Source: Piezodorus guildinii (Eukaryota; Arthropoda; Insecta; Hemiptera; Pentatomidae). Taken from it: a stretch of 64,000 bases of DNA. The notes beneath the pieces were generated by a model. It was not told the origin of the DNA. It was given only the letters and a program-made list of their open reading frames with translations, and did not search any database. Of this stretch, positions 34,056 to 45,034 are shown in pieces (the stretch's first letter is position 1; each line of letters opens with the position of its first letter). The translations under genes were made by a program, and so were the position numbers. The DNA is taken from positions 98,385,237 to 98,449,236 of the forward strand of contig CM041292.1 in assembly GCA_023052935.1 (NCBI GenBank), in the 5' to 3' direction.

Positions 34056-34292
34056 ATTTTTTTAATTTTTAAATCTTATCATATTCTTTATTTTATTTCA
34101 CGTTAACAATATACATTTATTTTTCTTCCTTGTGCATTTTTTTAGAGTTTATCTTTTGAGTTATCTTATTTGTTCATATTATTACTTTAATTCTGTTGTT
34201 TTCAATTATTTTACTCCAGTCGTAAGTCCACTTTTTATTTCTTGTTGTATTATTCTGAAAGGACTTGTCCTCGAATAAATAAAGAATTATTA
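33660..34292 (+). pseudogene. C-terminal and 3'-UTR relic of a second CR1/L2-type element
   Basis: Frame from about 33680: WNSIPSNIRESQTLSTFKSR then LFSHFLSIQFSNNPK and a stop, the typical C-terminus of CR1/L2-like reverse transcriptases. The 3' UTR contains a poly-T/(TA)n expansion (33969-34052) and ends with the hairpin AAGGACTTGTCCT (34259-34271), AATAAATAAAG and an (ATT)n tail. Confidence 0.7.
33995..34052. repeat. (TA)n microsatellite after poly-T
   Basis: A poly-T run (33969-33987) followed by alternating TA, inside the 3' UTR of the CR1/L2-type relic. Confidence 0.9.
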
Positions 34293-34559
34293 TTTTGCAA
34301 TTTTAGCTTTATACGACATTTCATTTTTAGTTGGGCTCACTAACAGATCATTTTGAAAGGTGCATTTGAAACTACTTGAAACTTGGATTTGCGTATTTCC
34401 ACGATAGCTGAATTTCTCCTCTCTGTATATTTCATCCATGAGTATGTGACAGCAAAAACTGTTTATATTTAAAATATTCAGGTGTTTTCTAACTACCTAC
34501 ATCTTAAGCTTTCGACCTTGTCTGTATTATTTTGCTTACAATATTATGCATGTATTTCC

Positions 34560-34795
34560 CCCAGACATGACAATATGGTACAGATATGAGGATGAAGTGG
34601 AGGAAGAGAAGGCATGTAGTGTTGTGGGTGTGCGAGGAGCGACGACCGTCCTTGGCTGACTGCTAAGGTTACGAGTGGGGCACTACGTCACAGCCACCGC
34701 AACCTCGAAGAAGTTGCCACCGCGGTCGCCATTTGCTTTCTCTAACAGATCTCACTCCATTTCACGCATCACTGGTTTGGGGTAAATGTGACTAC
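34560..34795. other. CpG-containing GC-rich island, possible promoter
   Basis: The densest GC and CpG patch in the window, with GAGCGACGACCGTCC, CTACGTCAC (half CRE) and CCGCGGTCGCCATTT. On the minus strand the last gives AAATGGCGACCGCGG, a YY1-like context with an ATG and a 14-codon frame. No splice donor is evident on either side. It could be a promoter, an enhancer or the GC-rich part of an unknown element. Confidence 0.3.
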
Positions 34796-34813
34796 TCTTG
34801 TACTGTCTAGGCT

Positions 34814-35110
34814 AGTGGTTCTCAACAGGTGGTCCAAGGGGTCCGCGAGATGTCATTGGGGAATTATTTTAAATTATTAAAATATTCGTGAAGCCTTGGA
34901 TTGTAATAATTATTACAAATTTACACTGACAAATCAACATTCTAACTGAGGTAATTGCTAGTGATCAGTGAAAAGCGACTGCTACTGCACAATCACAATC
35001 GTTAAATCGGTCATTTTATAGCATTTAAAAAATAATGAGCTTAAAGGGCAGCAAAACATAATGGACATTTGATTTCATTCTGATTATTCGAATAAATACC
35101 CATCATATAT
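34814..35110 (+). mobile_element. hAT-like element, left end
   Basis: TAGTGGTTCTCAACAGGTGG, followed by TCCAAGGGGTCCGCGAGATG, matches the well-known hAT terminal form CAGTGGTTCTCAA...GGTCC. No right terminal repeat or 8-bp target duplication was found. The right boundary is a guess. Confidence 0.45.
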
Positions 35111-35449
35111 TACTTCTAAATTTTAGTAATTTAATGTTATCCGGTTTTAAGTAACCGATAAGAATCAGGTTCATTTTTCTTTTTCCCATCTCTCCTACAT
35201 ATCTGACATAGATAGTTTCTGTGGCAGTGTTATTTCGCATGACATATACGTGATAAGTTGCAGTCGTTAGTTTGTAGCCCTTATCTGCAAGTTAATGCTG
35301 GTGCTACACCATTCCGATTCTTCTGGCTTTATTCCTGAATTTTAGCCTCTAGCTTGGCCTCGTCACATTCGAAAATAACCTTCTCATGTGTCCAAAATGA
35401 ACTATGTCGATGCTAAGTTTCCCTACTATGTCGCTACGTCTTGTGTATG
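35111..35449. other. Unassigned DNA
   Basis: Slightly GC-richer at 35200-35400, with no open frame or repeat match. Confidence 0.4.
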
Positions 35450-35451
35450 TA

Positions 35452-36355
35452 CACTGCCGGACAAAATTAAAGGATCACTTCAATATTTTGAAATTACTGA
35501 ACTCTATAGGGTATTTTTGAAAATATTCTTTTTTCTTTGGAAGTCACACTTTATTATAAGGGTAATAAAAAATTCTTTTCTAGAAAATTTTAATAGGATA
35601 ACAAATAAAAAAATAAAAATGTCCTACAGTCTCAAAATGGAAAAGTAAATCTTTGAAATGAAATGAAATAACAAAACTGAATAAAAAGAAAGAATTCAAT
35701 AATGGTATTCCATTCTCCTGCCTATTCCAGCGACCAGGGCTCTTACATGTTGTTCAGGGATGTTGTTCCACTCTTCCACTAACATTTCTCTTAAATCTGC
35801 CAAATTTATGTGGGTCTCGGGCGCGGACGCGTCTTCCAAGCATGTCCCATACATGCTCTATGGGTTCATATCTAGACTTCTGGGTGGCCAAACCATAACG
35901 TCTATTTCTTCTTGTCTGAGGAAATTTCGAACTGATCGAGCAACGTGAGGTCGGGCGTTATCGTGCATAAAAATAAAGTTATCTGCGATATTTCTGGCGA
36001 AAGGTATTACATGTGGCTCAAGTATCTCCCTAATGTACCTGTCAGCAGTTATAGAGCCACGGTTCACAAGAACCAACTCTGTACGGGAGTTTAAATATAT
36101 GCCCCCTCACACCATCATTGACCCACCACCAAACGCAACCCTTGGAGAAAAAGTGCATGGAGCATACCTCTCTCCCCGCCTCTCCATACCTTTTCCCGTC
36201 CATCTGGAGATCGGAGATAGACCTCAAGCGCTCAACTCGGTGTTCCCTGGAGAGAAGAGGTCCAGTAGCTGAAGGATGGGAGGTCAATCCATAATCGTTG
36301 AGTCGTCTTCTCACGGTTCGCTCTGAAATTTGCACATTCCTGAACCTCTAGAGGA
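35452..36355 (-). mobile_element. Tc1-family DNA transposon relic
   Basis: The left end is CACTGCCGGACAAAATTAAA (from 35452) preceded by TA (35450-35451), the classical Tc1-type terminus. The transposase lies on the minus strand. The other terminus is missing: the sequence stops at about 36355 where an antisense Jockey fragment begins, so that insertion or a later deletion removed it. Confidence 0.85.
35858..36335 (-). pseudogene. Tc1 transposase remnant
   Basis: Two frames in sequence. The upstream one (36042-36335) has SERTVRRRLNDYGL and GPLLSREHRVERLR, the end of the DNA-binding domain. The downstream one (35858-36076) has LVNRGSITADRYIREILEPH and the catalytic FIFMHDNARPHVARSVRNFL, followed by IDVMVWPPRSLDMNP. 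The block holding the first catalytic Asp (FTDE-type) is deleted or scrambled, and at least one frameshift joins the halves. The family's usual length is about 340 residues. Inactive. Confidence 0.85.
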
Positions 36356-36357
36356 GA

Positions 36358-36745
36358 CCGCGATGTTATATACAATAAAATAATAATAAAAAACCAAAAA
36401 ACAAAACAAAAAAACAACCTTTATTTCAGATAAATACAAAGTTGGCAAATTAATAAACATCATACAAACAATAATAACTATATACAATATATACAACTGC
36501 TAAGGGGACCGCAGACTGGGCTTTTCTCTCCACTTGTGGACAAAAAAAGCGGAATCCAATAGATCCCAGCGCCTCTGTCTCATTCGCATCACTGGTCTGA
36601 GCCAGTAGAGACTGAGTTATGGGCGCAATATCCACTAACATACAGTACATGAGTGGAGGGTCTGACCAGTGTCAGAAGTCCAGTATAAATATGTACAAAA
36701 TTTCGCGGGGCCGCTACCGTTTCAATCTTTGAGGAGGAAATAGTA
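36358..36745 (-). mobile_element. Jockey 3'-end fragment, antisense
   Basis: Reverse reading starts near the ORF2 end (CCTCAAAGATTGAAACGGTA) and continues with the long-UTR form: TTCTGACACTGGTCAGACCC, GCGCCCATAACTCAG, the palindrome region around TCCACAAGTGGAGAG, then AAATAAAGG and a T-rich tail. It belongs with the 22947 and 46877 copies by its UTR type. No target duplication is recognised. Confidence 0.8.
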
Positions 36746-37785
36746 TAATAGATGAAATATTTATTGAAACTCAATGTAAATCCTTAATATTTTTTTTCAG
36801 TCCTAACTTTATTTAAAAGTTCTTAAATTGTCTAACATGAGGAAGGTAAATTAAAGTCGTGTTTTGCGTGCACAAGGTTTTTTTATGTTCTCTCAAAAAG
36901 GCTCTAAAAAAATTTAAATTAAACTCATTATATCCAGTTAAAATTATATATCCAATTTTCACATTATCTCCCTCCCAAACCCAGTACAAATCCAAAACAA
37001 AATTATTAATATCTGACTATTAGTATCAAAGATAACACATACTGCAACAATTAGGCTTCACTGTGTTACAAGTCCACTGGAAGGAAGTCGTATTAATAAA
37101 TAATATGAACCGTCATGAAAAATTGTAGGTTATATTAACTGTTAAACTGATCTTAAAAATGTTAGGCATAACTTTTTTTTACTTTAAAAATCGTTAAATT
37201 GATACGCTATTGTTTTACTAGCAGTCTTTATCAATCATATAGCAAACTACTAAAACCATTTATTAAGTAAACTAAAGGATAAAACTTAGTGTCTAGTTGT
37301 GTATGTGGGAGAACTGAATAAGGAGAGACCACCAGCTACCGGAAGCCTGGGTCTGACTATATATACTAAATACCTACTCAGTAGTTTCTGTAATAAATTA
37401 CCATTCATTAGGTACGAGGAAAATGTGCCTTGGCTCACGTTGCAAGAAATGGTTGGAACTCTTCTTCCCTCTTATTATACTGCAACTGGATCTACCTCAG
37501 CATGATAGTTCCAAACCAAGGTCGAGAAAAAACCCTCCAAAACGTGACCTAAATCCTTCCTTCTATCTCGCTTTTCCTACCTGCACAGTATAAAGGTATA
37601 ATAATTAATAATATCGAATGTACCACGTTCAATCGACGTACATGCTGCATTACCGACATCTCCCAATTGAAGGCCATCAAAATATAAACCTACTTTTAAC
37701 CAAATAATACAGAACTTTACGCTACTTCTTGATGATATCGACTACCAAAATTTGAATTTTTCATCTAAAACTGTAGAGAAGATAC
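36746..37785. other. Unassigned DNA, with a small HE 5'-end relic
   Basis: At 36855-36890 the minus strand resembles the HE 5' end (AAAAAAACCTTGTGCACGCA). The 68-codon frame at 37299-37505 has no recognisable motif. Otherwise AT-rich. Confidence 0.4.
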
Positions 37786-38340
37786 ATATGAAATGAAATG
37801 AATGAAATGAAAAAATAATTTTATTCTGGGACAGCTAGTCCTCTAAGAATAATATAAATGTACATTAAAGTATTAATCTTCTGGCTATTACGTCTACAAA
37901 ATATACATCATACAACAAATTATACTGCATATTATGGATAAAAAAAACAAATAAAAAAATGCATACATACACTTAAACACACGCATATATATGTACAAGG
38001 TAATATTGCAACCTTTTAATTGATAAAAGAAATAAAATGAACTTAAAAATTGAATAATAAAAAAAATAAAATAAATAAACAGTGTGAATAGTCAAAACTT
38101 ATAAAGGCGCGGTAGATTGATATTCAAGGAGATGGATGAATAGTTTATGCTTGAAGGAAGTTAAGGATTGGGATGTACGAATAGGCATGGGTAAGGAATT
38201 CCAAAATGAAGTAGCACGAATAACGAAAGATCTCTTGAAGGAAGTAGTTCTGTAGGAGGGAGTGAACAGGTTCAGGGACTGGGATCTTGTGTTGATAGAA
38301 TGGACAGAGGAGAGTGGAGTGAAGATGTTATAGACATAGA
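37786..38340 (-). pseudogene. C-terminal and 3'-UTR relic of a CR1/L2-type element, minus strand
   Basis: The minus frame ending at a stop at 38099-38101 reads SQSLNLFTPSYRTTSFKRSF, then VIRATSFWNSLPMPIRTSQS and LTSFKHKLFIHLLEYQSTAP. This is a clear CR1/L2-type C-terminus. The 3' UTR ends with the hairpin GGACTAGCTGTCC (37829-37841), AATAAAATTATTTTTTC and a (TTTCA)n tail near 37790-37812. Confidence 0.8.
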
Positions 38341-38485
38341 TGGTCCACTGTGTTTTTTTGTTTTTTTATCCAATACTGACATGTTGCTATATAAGTAATT
38401 GAAATTGATCCACCAAATAATAAACAAAAAATCGTACATAATGCAAGCTCATTTGTGTGTATATTGTAATGAAAGTATGAATTTG

Positions 38486-38740
38486 TTAAGTCTCCATAAC
38501 AGCCTTCCATACCCAAGAACGCGGATTCAAACCCATCTGATGGAACTGGAATTTTTTTAGTTAAAAATCCTTGGTTATGTAGTTCTCAGAGAGAGCGTCA
38601 AATGGTGGTCCCAGATATAATTATAAGATCCATCTCATAATTAAACCTGGATAGACAAAATTTAGAACTCGTTCAGTAGCATCGCTAGATCAGTTACAAT
38701 ACCATGAAGGGGCGTAAAATGAACAAAAACAAAACGCTGC
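38486..38740 (+). mobile_element. tRNA-derived SINE-1, diverged
   Basis: Recognisable blocks are ACAGCCTTCCATACC, GGATTCAAACCC (B box), AAAAATCCTTGGTTATG, AAACCTGGATAGACAAAATT, TAGCATCG and GGGCGTAAAATGAACAAAAA. Several deletions, including the GATGTCAGG block. Confidence 0.7.
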
Positions 38741-38754
38741 AAATTATTACACCA

Positions 38755-39150
38755 TGGTTTATTATTTCCAAATAACAATATTAGGGTATAACTGTTTATA
38801 TATAGGTATTAATTAAGTAATATGAAAAGCATTAATTCAAAGGATAATGGCATATCACTACTGCTGATTTCAAAACGCTATACCTCAGCTAGTTGTCAAC
38901 CAATTTTAATGATTATTTTTTCATTTTGTCGACAATTTTATGCGCTCTCAAATACCACTAATTATTCAAATAACCAAGTATTTTGGTATTTATTTATTTA
39001 TTACTTAGGACCAACGGATTTTTTTGTATTCGTTATTCGAATCCTACGCATCTTGAAACGTAAGTTCTCAAATTTTGAGGGGGAGGGGAAGGGTAGGAAA
39101 TGTTTTTTTTTGGTCGATTACAAAGGTTTATTATAGAAAATAATAAATCA
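38755..39150 (+). mobile_element. TR element, internally deleted copy
   Basis: The left end TGGTTTATTATTTCC and right end TAGAAAATAATAAATCA form short terminal inverted repeats. It shares with 61975-62828 the AACAATATTAGGGTATAACT, TATCACTACTGCTGATTTCA and TCAGCTAGTTGTCAACCAAT blocks, then jumps to the right-end block GGTCGATTACAAAGGTTTAT. Confidence 0.7.
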
Positions 39151-40499
39151 AAATAATTGTTTTTACTCCAAACTTAATCGGAGCAGAATATCTATTCGTA
39201 TCTTATCTTTTATCTAGAATAGATTATAATATATATTATAGCTATAGATTATATTATATTAGTATCTTTTATATAGATTTCAGTACGACGAAAATCCGAT
39301 GCAGAATTTCAAAAAAAGTAGGCTGATCTGAGTAAGGTGGTGTTAGAACCACAGCTTCTTTTGCACTTCAATTTCGCATAACCTTCAAATCATTCTTAGG
39401 CATATTTTTTAAACAATCCACACCAGAGCACGAATAAAGAAAGGCCTTTGTTATAAAGTTCTTTAGAGAAATTTATCGTCAGAATTTTTATTGTAAACGT
39501 TGGACGAAGATACCAAGTCTAGGAAAACAGTAAATATTATTAAAAAATGAACGAATAACTTTGGAATTTTACACCAATGCTTTTTTAAACATTTTGGTAA
39601 AAATGATACAGTAAAATATATCAAATCGAAAAAACATCGATACATTTTTAACCATTGACTAGATCCGCAGCTGTTCCAATATTCCGATGAACTCAGAAGC
39701 TGAGTCACAGTCCCCACCTCGCACTCTGGTGGTGTGATATAGAGAAGTGTAGGTAGGGTGCTATTTCAAAGGTGCGGTTTAAGAATGTCATTATACAAGT
39801 ATTGAAATAATACTTTAATCTATCATTGGAAATAAACATTTTTCCTATTATTTTATTTAATTTATATTATTAAATATAAGTAAGTATATTCAATATATAT
39901 TTCCCATTATTGCTGTAAAACTTCCCTTTACAACTTTTCTTTTAAATTATAAAAATTGTTCACCTATAAAAAACATTTCAGTTTTGAAGAAAAACATTAC
40001 AATCTTAAAAATGATGTATAAAACGTCACACTATGAGGTATTTTGACAGAAAACCTGGCCAAAACCTAGATTTCCTAACTTTAAGTCGCAGACCCAAGAA
40101 TTGGTCCCAAAGCAGCTAGATAAATTTTCCACCATTTGGTAAAACCGCTACCTAAATAGGCCATTGAATTGCGCGGTACCACCACTTGAAACTTAGTACT
40201 TCTTCATTATGCTCGTCTTTCTTTGCAACGCTGGTATAAAACCCTGTTTTCAGTGACCTTTTTCTTATCTTAAAAATGATTTTGGAGAAAAAATTGAATA
40301 TAGATATGGTCAATCAAGGCAAGTAAAATATTTTGAAACCAATATTTATTCATGTATCCAACTTTATTTAGTCGTATCGAACAGTATAACTATGTACCTA
40401 AAAAAAAATAGATAATTTTTTGTCTTTTTAATGAAACATTAGTCTTTTTGTTTATGCGCAACTCACAGCACAGGTATCTGATATATTTTTCAGTAAACT
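39151..40499. other. AT-rich DNA, nothing recognised
   Basis: The minus frame 39463-39717 and other short frames show no motif. No repeat match to the rest of the window was found by eye. Confidence 0.45.
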
Positions 40500-40512
40500 A
40501 CAGGATGTCTAG

Positions 40513-40799
40513 TGGGATCATTTGTAGCTGGGTGGCTAGCGTAACAGCCTCCACAGCTAAAGGTCACGGGTTCAAACCCGCAGGTGGTCCTAGGATTTTT
40601 TAATGGGAGTATAAAATCCTTAGTTACGCCGTCCTTCGGAGGGAACGTTAAAAGGTGGTCCTGAGCCTGTGCGATGTCAGGTACTCGTTAAAGATCCCTA
40701 CCCTAATAAAACCTGGATAGGCAACATTTAGGACTCCCACTGTAGCATCGTCCGATTAGCCATAGTAGCATAAAGTGACGTTAAATAAATAAACAATAA
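40513..40799 (+). mobile_element. tRNA-derived SINE-1, full length, 13-bp target duplication
   Basis: ACAGGATGTCTAG occurs at 40500-40512 and 40800-40812. The 287-bp element has the complete head (TAGCTGGGTGGCTAGC, B box GGTTCAAACCC), full body and the tail GTGACGTTAAATAAATAAAC. One of the best copies for deriving the family consensus. Confidence 0.95.
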
Positions 40800-40989
40800 A
40801 CAGGATGTCTAGAATAACTGTAACTATCAAAAACATTCACAAGTTTTAACATAAGGAAAAATACAATTTTTGAAAACACATTTTTTTTGCGATCCTAACT
40901 AACTAGTGCTTACATTGTTCCTGATATCGCCCAATCTGTCATTTCTATGACCAGAAATCAGCTTCATCAGTTGGTTAGAGGAAGCCCAT

Positions 40990-41268
40990 AACGATTTTTG
41001 AATAAAAAAACTTGAAGATTTAGAAAAGAAACTATTGGATATTACAAGATGTCTTCCAGAACAAAAAGACGAACTTCATAATACAATCAAGTTGTTCAAA
41101 GTAAATTATAAACGAAATGGCTCGCGTGTAACAGTACTGAATCGCGTTTCATTGAAAATAACTAAAAATAAGATAAGAGTGGCTAAGCGAAGAAGTTATA
41201 CTAACTGCTGGCCCAATCACGGGGTGTGCCGGTGGTCGCCCGAGCAAATAATTCGGAGATTCGAGTGA
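40990..41268 (+). pseudogene. Unidentified coding-like fragment
   Basis: A continuous plus frame (41035-41268) reads MDITRCLPEQKDELHNTIKL, then FKVNYKRNGSRVTVLNRVSL and ends in a basic stretch with WSPEQIIRRFE. WSPEQI resembles the WSPEQIAGRL motif of IS30-type integrases, but nothing else supports that. It could be the 5' part of the relic that follows. I do not assign a function. Confidence 0.3.
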
Positions 41269-41535
41269 TTGAACAAAGCATCGCAAAACAATGGAACTTA
41301 GAGGTATCGTGCCCGTTGACGAACTGTATGTTATATGAGCCAAAGAGTAGGTAATTCTGATAATTAGGTATCTAAAAACCAATACATCTATCATACAGAA
41401 TAAAAGCAGAAGTGTACAAGGGACGCATTTCTGAAAAAAAAAAAATACAGGGAAAAGCTACAATTAACCAAGTGATAAAATGGGCTTACCGGTGGACATT
41501 CTAAAAGTTGGATACGGCAACACCGATGATGGTTT

Positions 41536-41847
41536 TCAAATCGCACCGACCGTAGAGAAGAGGTGGTCCTGGCCCGCCTGAGAATCGGACACACACGGCT
41601 AACGCATGGGCACATAATATCAAAAGAATTGTCCCCAAGATGCAAGCATTGTAGGAAACCTTGACCATAGCTCATAGTTTTGAAGAATGTTCCTTCTACA
41701 TCAGGCAGCTGAACAAAAATAGAATACCAAGCAACGTCGCAGATGCTTTGGGAAACAATGTAAAAAGGATTGATGAATTAATGTGTCTCCTCTCTTAAAT
41801 GGATTTTTACAAGCTTATTTGAACTACTCTTGTTTTCTTTGGACTTA

Positions 41848-41895
<48 letters not shown>

Positions 41896-42276
41896 TTTTA
41901 TTATATTTTATTTTACTTATTTTTGCAATTACTTTTCTAATTATTGTATTTATTACTTTATTTTTCAATTAAATATTAATGTATTACTATTACTTATTTA
42001 TTTTTATTATTATCTATTTTATCTAATTGTTTTTTATCTTGATTTATTATTATTATTTATTTTTTTTTTTTATTTATTCTTTTCTCTTGAATATTATCTA
42101 ACATTCATTTATCTCAAGTAGAATTATACATATATAATAATATCTTTTAATGAATATCTCTTTTAATATTTTAACTTATACTATTTATCTTAACTTAATC
42201 TTCTATAAAATGAATATATCTGGCACTGATGACCGCGATGTTTTGTGCCATTAAAATTTTAAAAACCAACCAACCA
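41536..42276 (+). mobile_element. I-like non-LTR retrotransposon, 5'-truncated, 14-bp target duplication
   Basis: ACCGATGATGGTTT occurs at 41522-41535 and 42277-42290. The insert begins inside the C-terminus: REEVVLARLRIGHTRLTHGH, then ISKELSPRCKHCRKP, and in the next frame LTIAHSFEECSFYIRQLNKN ending with a stop at 41797-41799. The RIGHTRLTH plus CxxC...H...C pattern is the C-terminal zinc-binding end of I/Jockey-group elements. The 3' UTR is AT-rich with a (TA)n tract (41853-41887). It ends GTGCCATTAAAATTTTAAAA with an (ACCA)n tail at 42264-42276. Confidence 0.85.
41853..41887. repeat. (TA)n microsatellite in the I-like 3' UTR
   Basis: An alternating TA run followed by poly-T and further TAT-rich DNA to about 42115. 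Confidence 0.9.
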
Positions 42277-42792
42277 ACCGATGATGGTTTCACTTCGAGA
42301 AGATTTTTTAATCACCCAGAGGAATCGGCTGCCATCACAGGAGTGGATCTTTTATTAATTAATATATTTAAAATTATCCTCGAAGTGTTATCTTCAGGTT
42401 TCGAGATCGACTTCCAAAAATTTTCAAATTCCACTATGGACAGCGAAATATTATATTTCCTTGTATCCATGGCAACCAATGTTATACCCACAGTCCACAA
42501 AATGTTTATCCACTCTTCAAGTGTCATAGCCCACGCATTGTTGCCAATAGGCCAATTATCGGATTAGGCTGCAGAAACTAGAAACAGACACTTTCTCGAA
42601 TATAGGGCGAGATTTTCTTGCAAGATTTCTAGGACGGCATACAATGAAGATCTTCTAAACCGACTCGTATTAACATCAGACCCTTACCTTAGTAGTATAA
42701 GACCGAAAATCAAGGTACAAAAACAGTCATTTAGTAAGGAATCTCTATATTTTTTCATTACGCAAATCGAGGATGATGACGATGAAGAATAA

Positions 42793-43261
42793 TTAAAGGT
42801 GCCCAACTTTTTAAATAAAGCTATAATTATTTTTTTATTTAAATGTAAGCTAATTTAATACGTTTAATTTTATCATTTTTATTAAATTCCTTAAATATAA
42901 TTAATATAACTTTGTGTAATATCTATCTATATTTTATTATATATTTTTTTTTAAATGCCTAATATCCTTAAAAATGTGTTTTGTGTTGATTCACTGCTAA
43001 TCAGAAACGTAAAATGTGCCAAAATAGTTTTGGCCAGGTTTTCGACCAAAATACCGCACAGTGCGTCGTCCCCAAAGCAATGCTATTTTATCTATTGGCT
43101 ACGCTCATTGTCTGGTTCATTACCGGATCCAATGAACAGGTACCCACTTTATGATTTAGGCCCATGTCTAGCGAAACACACAGACAATTTAAACTAATGT
43201 TCGTTCAGTGATTGCTAGTCTAATGTTGAACTTGATCAGGTTTCTTTTTTGTTAATTTAAA
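42793..43261. other. AT-rich DNA, nothing recognised
   Basis: The 80-codon frame at 42955-43197 has no family resemblance. It directly follows the unidentified relic and could include that relic's 3' UTR. Confidence 0.4.
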
Positions 43262-43390
43262 GTGGTTAATCGGAGGATGCTACAATAGGAGTCCTAATTT
43301 TTTCCTTTCCTTTGAGGATAGGGGCCAACCAAACCCTCTGAAGGGCTGCAAATGAAGGGTTTTTACTCCCATTTTTACAGGGTCTGTCAT
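43262..43390 (-). mobile_element. tRNA-derived SINE-1 fragment, diverged
   Basis: Reverse blocks GGACTCCTATTGTAGCATCC, TCCGATTAACCACTT and the AAAAATGGGAGTAAAAACCC block are recognisable, with much of the middle rearranged. Confidence 0.5.
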
Positions 43391-44444
43391 TAACCTGGTA
43401 AGATGATAAAATTCGTACTGTTCGTATTTAAGGCTCTAGGGATGTAATAGGTACGGAACGGTGAGTATATCGGACATCGAATGAAAATGCTGAATTAGTC
43501 CTCTCTTTCGTTGAGATTACATAGAGTACAGTTTTCCTTTAAATGGTTTAAAATGGTAGTATATATTGTTAAATGTTAATTTGATATTGTAGTTTCCAGA
43601 AAGTCTAAATTTCGCAAATATTTTTATGACAGGAAACGTTGCGTTTAATAATAGGTAAGCTTGAGGTTTATGTCCGTTGTTATGAATGAACGGATAAAGT
43701 GGGTTGTATTTACCGGGGGTGATTAACTTTTTTTTATCTATTGTCTCCATATGATTCGTAAACAGTATCGTTGTTTTGTGCATCTCTAACTGAAAAATAG
43801 CTGGGATTTATATTTCTAAATAAAAATATTTCTAATAATAAATAAATGTAGACTGTTTGTTTATTCGACTTAGTATAATATACAGTATAATTGGTATTGC
43901 CAGCTGGATTTTTGTGGGTTAATGCTTTTTCTTTAGTGTATTGAAGCATATTTTTGGGAGTCGGTTATCACTGAGTTTTAAAATTTCATTTACCCAAGAG
44001 AGAGAAAGCTTTAATATTGAGATTAGGCAATGGGGAACATTAAATTCCGACCGTATTAATAAAAAAGGAATATTTTTGTTTAATGACAATATACGTTTAT
44101 AAAAGTTACGCTCCCTATAATGTCTACATATCTTAGTCCCCATATTTTCACATTATTGAAGAGGATACTTATGGCTAATGCATTGGAGTGGCGTGATCAC
44201 TGGAGAGAGAGGGAAGAGCCAGGGAACCAGAGTTCTGATAGAGCCGTCGTGCTGCACATTGTTATCTATGTCTTTGACCTTGTATTGATGCAAATGTCGC
44301 AATTAATATGCTCTTATTCCTATCGTTACAATTATTATAGATATCTTTTCATTCATCGAAGAACAGATTATTTATAGCGTTGATAATTGAAGAGAAATTG
44401 ATTTCTTTAACTCAGGATTGATAAATCACTTTATTGATATAAAC
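43391..44444. other. AT-rich DNA with chance open frames
   Basis: Frames at 43517-43783, 43734-43949, 43919-44143 (minus) and 44120-44377 (plus) overlap in conflicting frames and lack motifs. A GC-richer patch at 44180-44250 contains TGGCGTGATCACTGG. Confidence 0.4.
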
Positions 44445-44569
44445 AAAATCTGGTGCTCGCAACACACGACTTTTAACTTATGTTTGCAGTTAAAATCAAT
44501 TTAAGAATTTGGGTTGTTTCACATGAAATGTCCGTTTTTAGAGTTTCTTAAATACATAAAGGATTTTGC

Positions 44570-44862
44570 CGGGATCACTTGTAGCTGGGTGGCTAGCGTA
44601 ACAGCCTCCCATGCTAAAGGTCACGGGTTCAAACCCGCAGGTGGTCCAAGGATTTTTTAATGGGAGTAAAAAATCCTTAGTTATGCCGTCCTTCGGAGGG
44701 GACGTTAATAGGTGGTCCCGAGCCTGTGCGATGTCAGGTACTCGTTAAAGATCCCTATCCTAATAAAACCTGGATAGGCAAAATTTAGGACTCCCACTGT
44801 AGCATCGTCCGATTAGCCATAGTAGCATTAAGTGACGTTAAATAAATAAACAAACAAACAAC
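44570..44862 (+). mobile_element. tRNA-derived SINE-1, full length, inside mariner B, 11-bp target duplication
   Basis: AAGGATTTTGC occurs at 44559-44569 and 44863-44873. A box TAGCTGGGTGG (44582-44592), B box GGTTCAAACCC (44626-44636), full body and tail GTGACGTTAAATAAATAAAC with (ACAA)n. Removing the insert restores the mariner sequence, as in copy A (AAGGATTTGCAGGTCTCTG). Confidence 0.95.
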
Positions 44863-45034
44863 AAGGATTTTGCAGGTCTCTGTTGTTTTCTTTGCGAATG
44901 TTTACATATTTAAAGTAAACAGTTACTAATCCTCTACCTTTGAATTATAAACATTAGCTTCCCAAGCAATTACCCACTTTTTAGTATACCTCCAAATATT
45001 AACATTGAAACACACGATTTTCGAATAATATTTT

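Larger units (their letters stand above)
41480..42792 (+). pseudogene. Unidentified protein-coding relic, interrupted by a retrotransposon
   Basis: Before the insert, the frame at 41480-41535 reads MGLPVDILKVGYGNTDDG. After it, from 42277, it continues GFTSRRFFNHPEESAAITGV, then DLLLINIFKIILEVLSSGFE, MFIHSSSVIAHALLPIGQLS, a TAG (42565-42567), then AAETRNRHFLEYRARF, NEDLLNRLVLTSDPYLSSIR and an acidic end QIEDDDDEE with TAA at 42790-42792. Removing the insert and one copy of its target duplication keeps the frame, so it was coding when hit. I believe the pattern (NTDDG..RRFF, PIGQLS, N.DLLNRLL.TSDP) belongs to a family repeated in many arthropod genomes, but I cannot name it. Confidence 0.6.

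Noticed and set aside
41191..41268. An IS30-type integrase from the WSPEQI word
   Set aside because: Only one short word matches, with no catalytic residues nearby; insufficient for any assignment.
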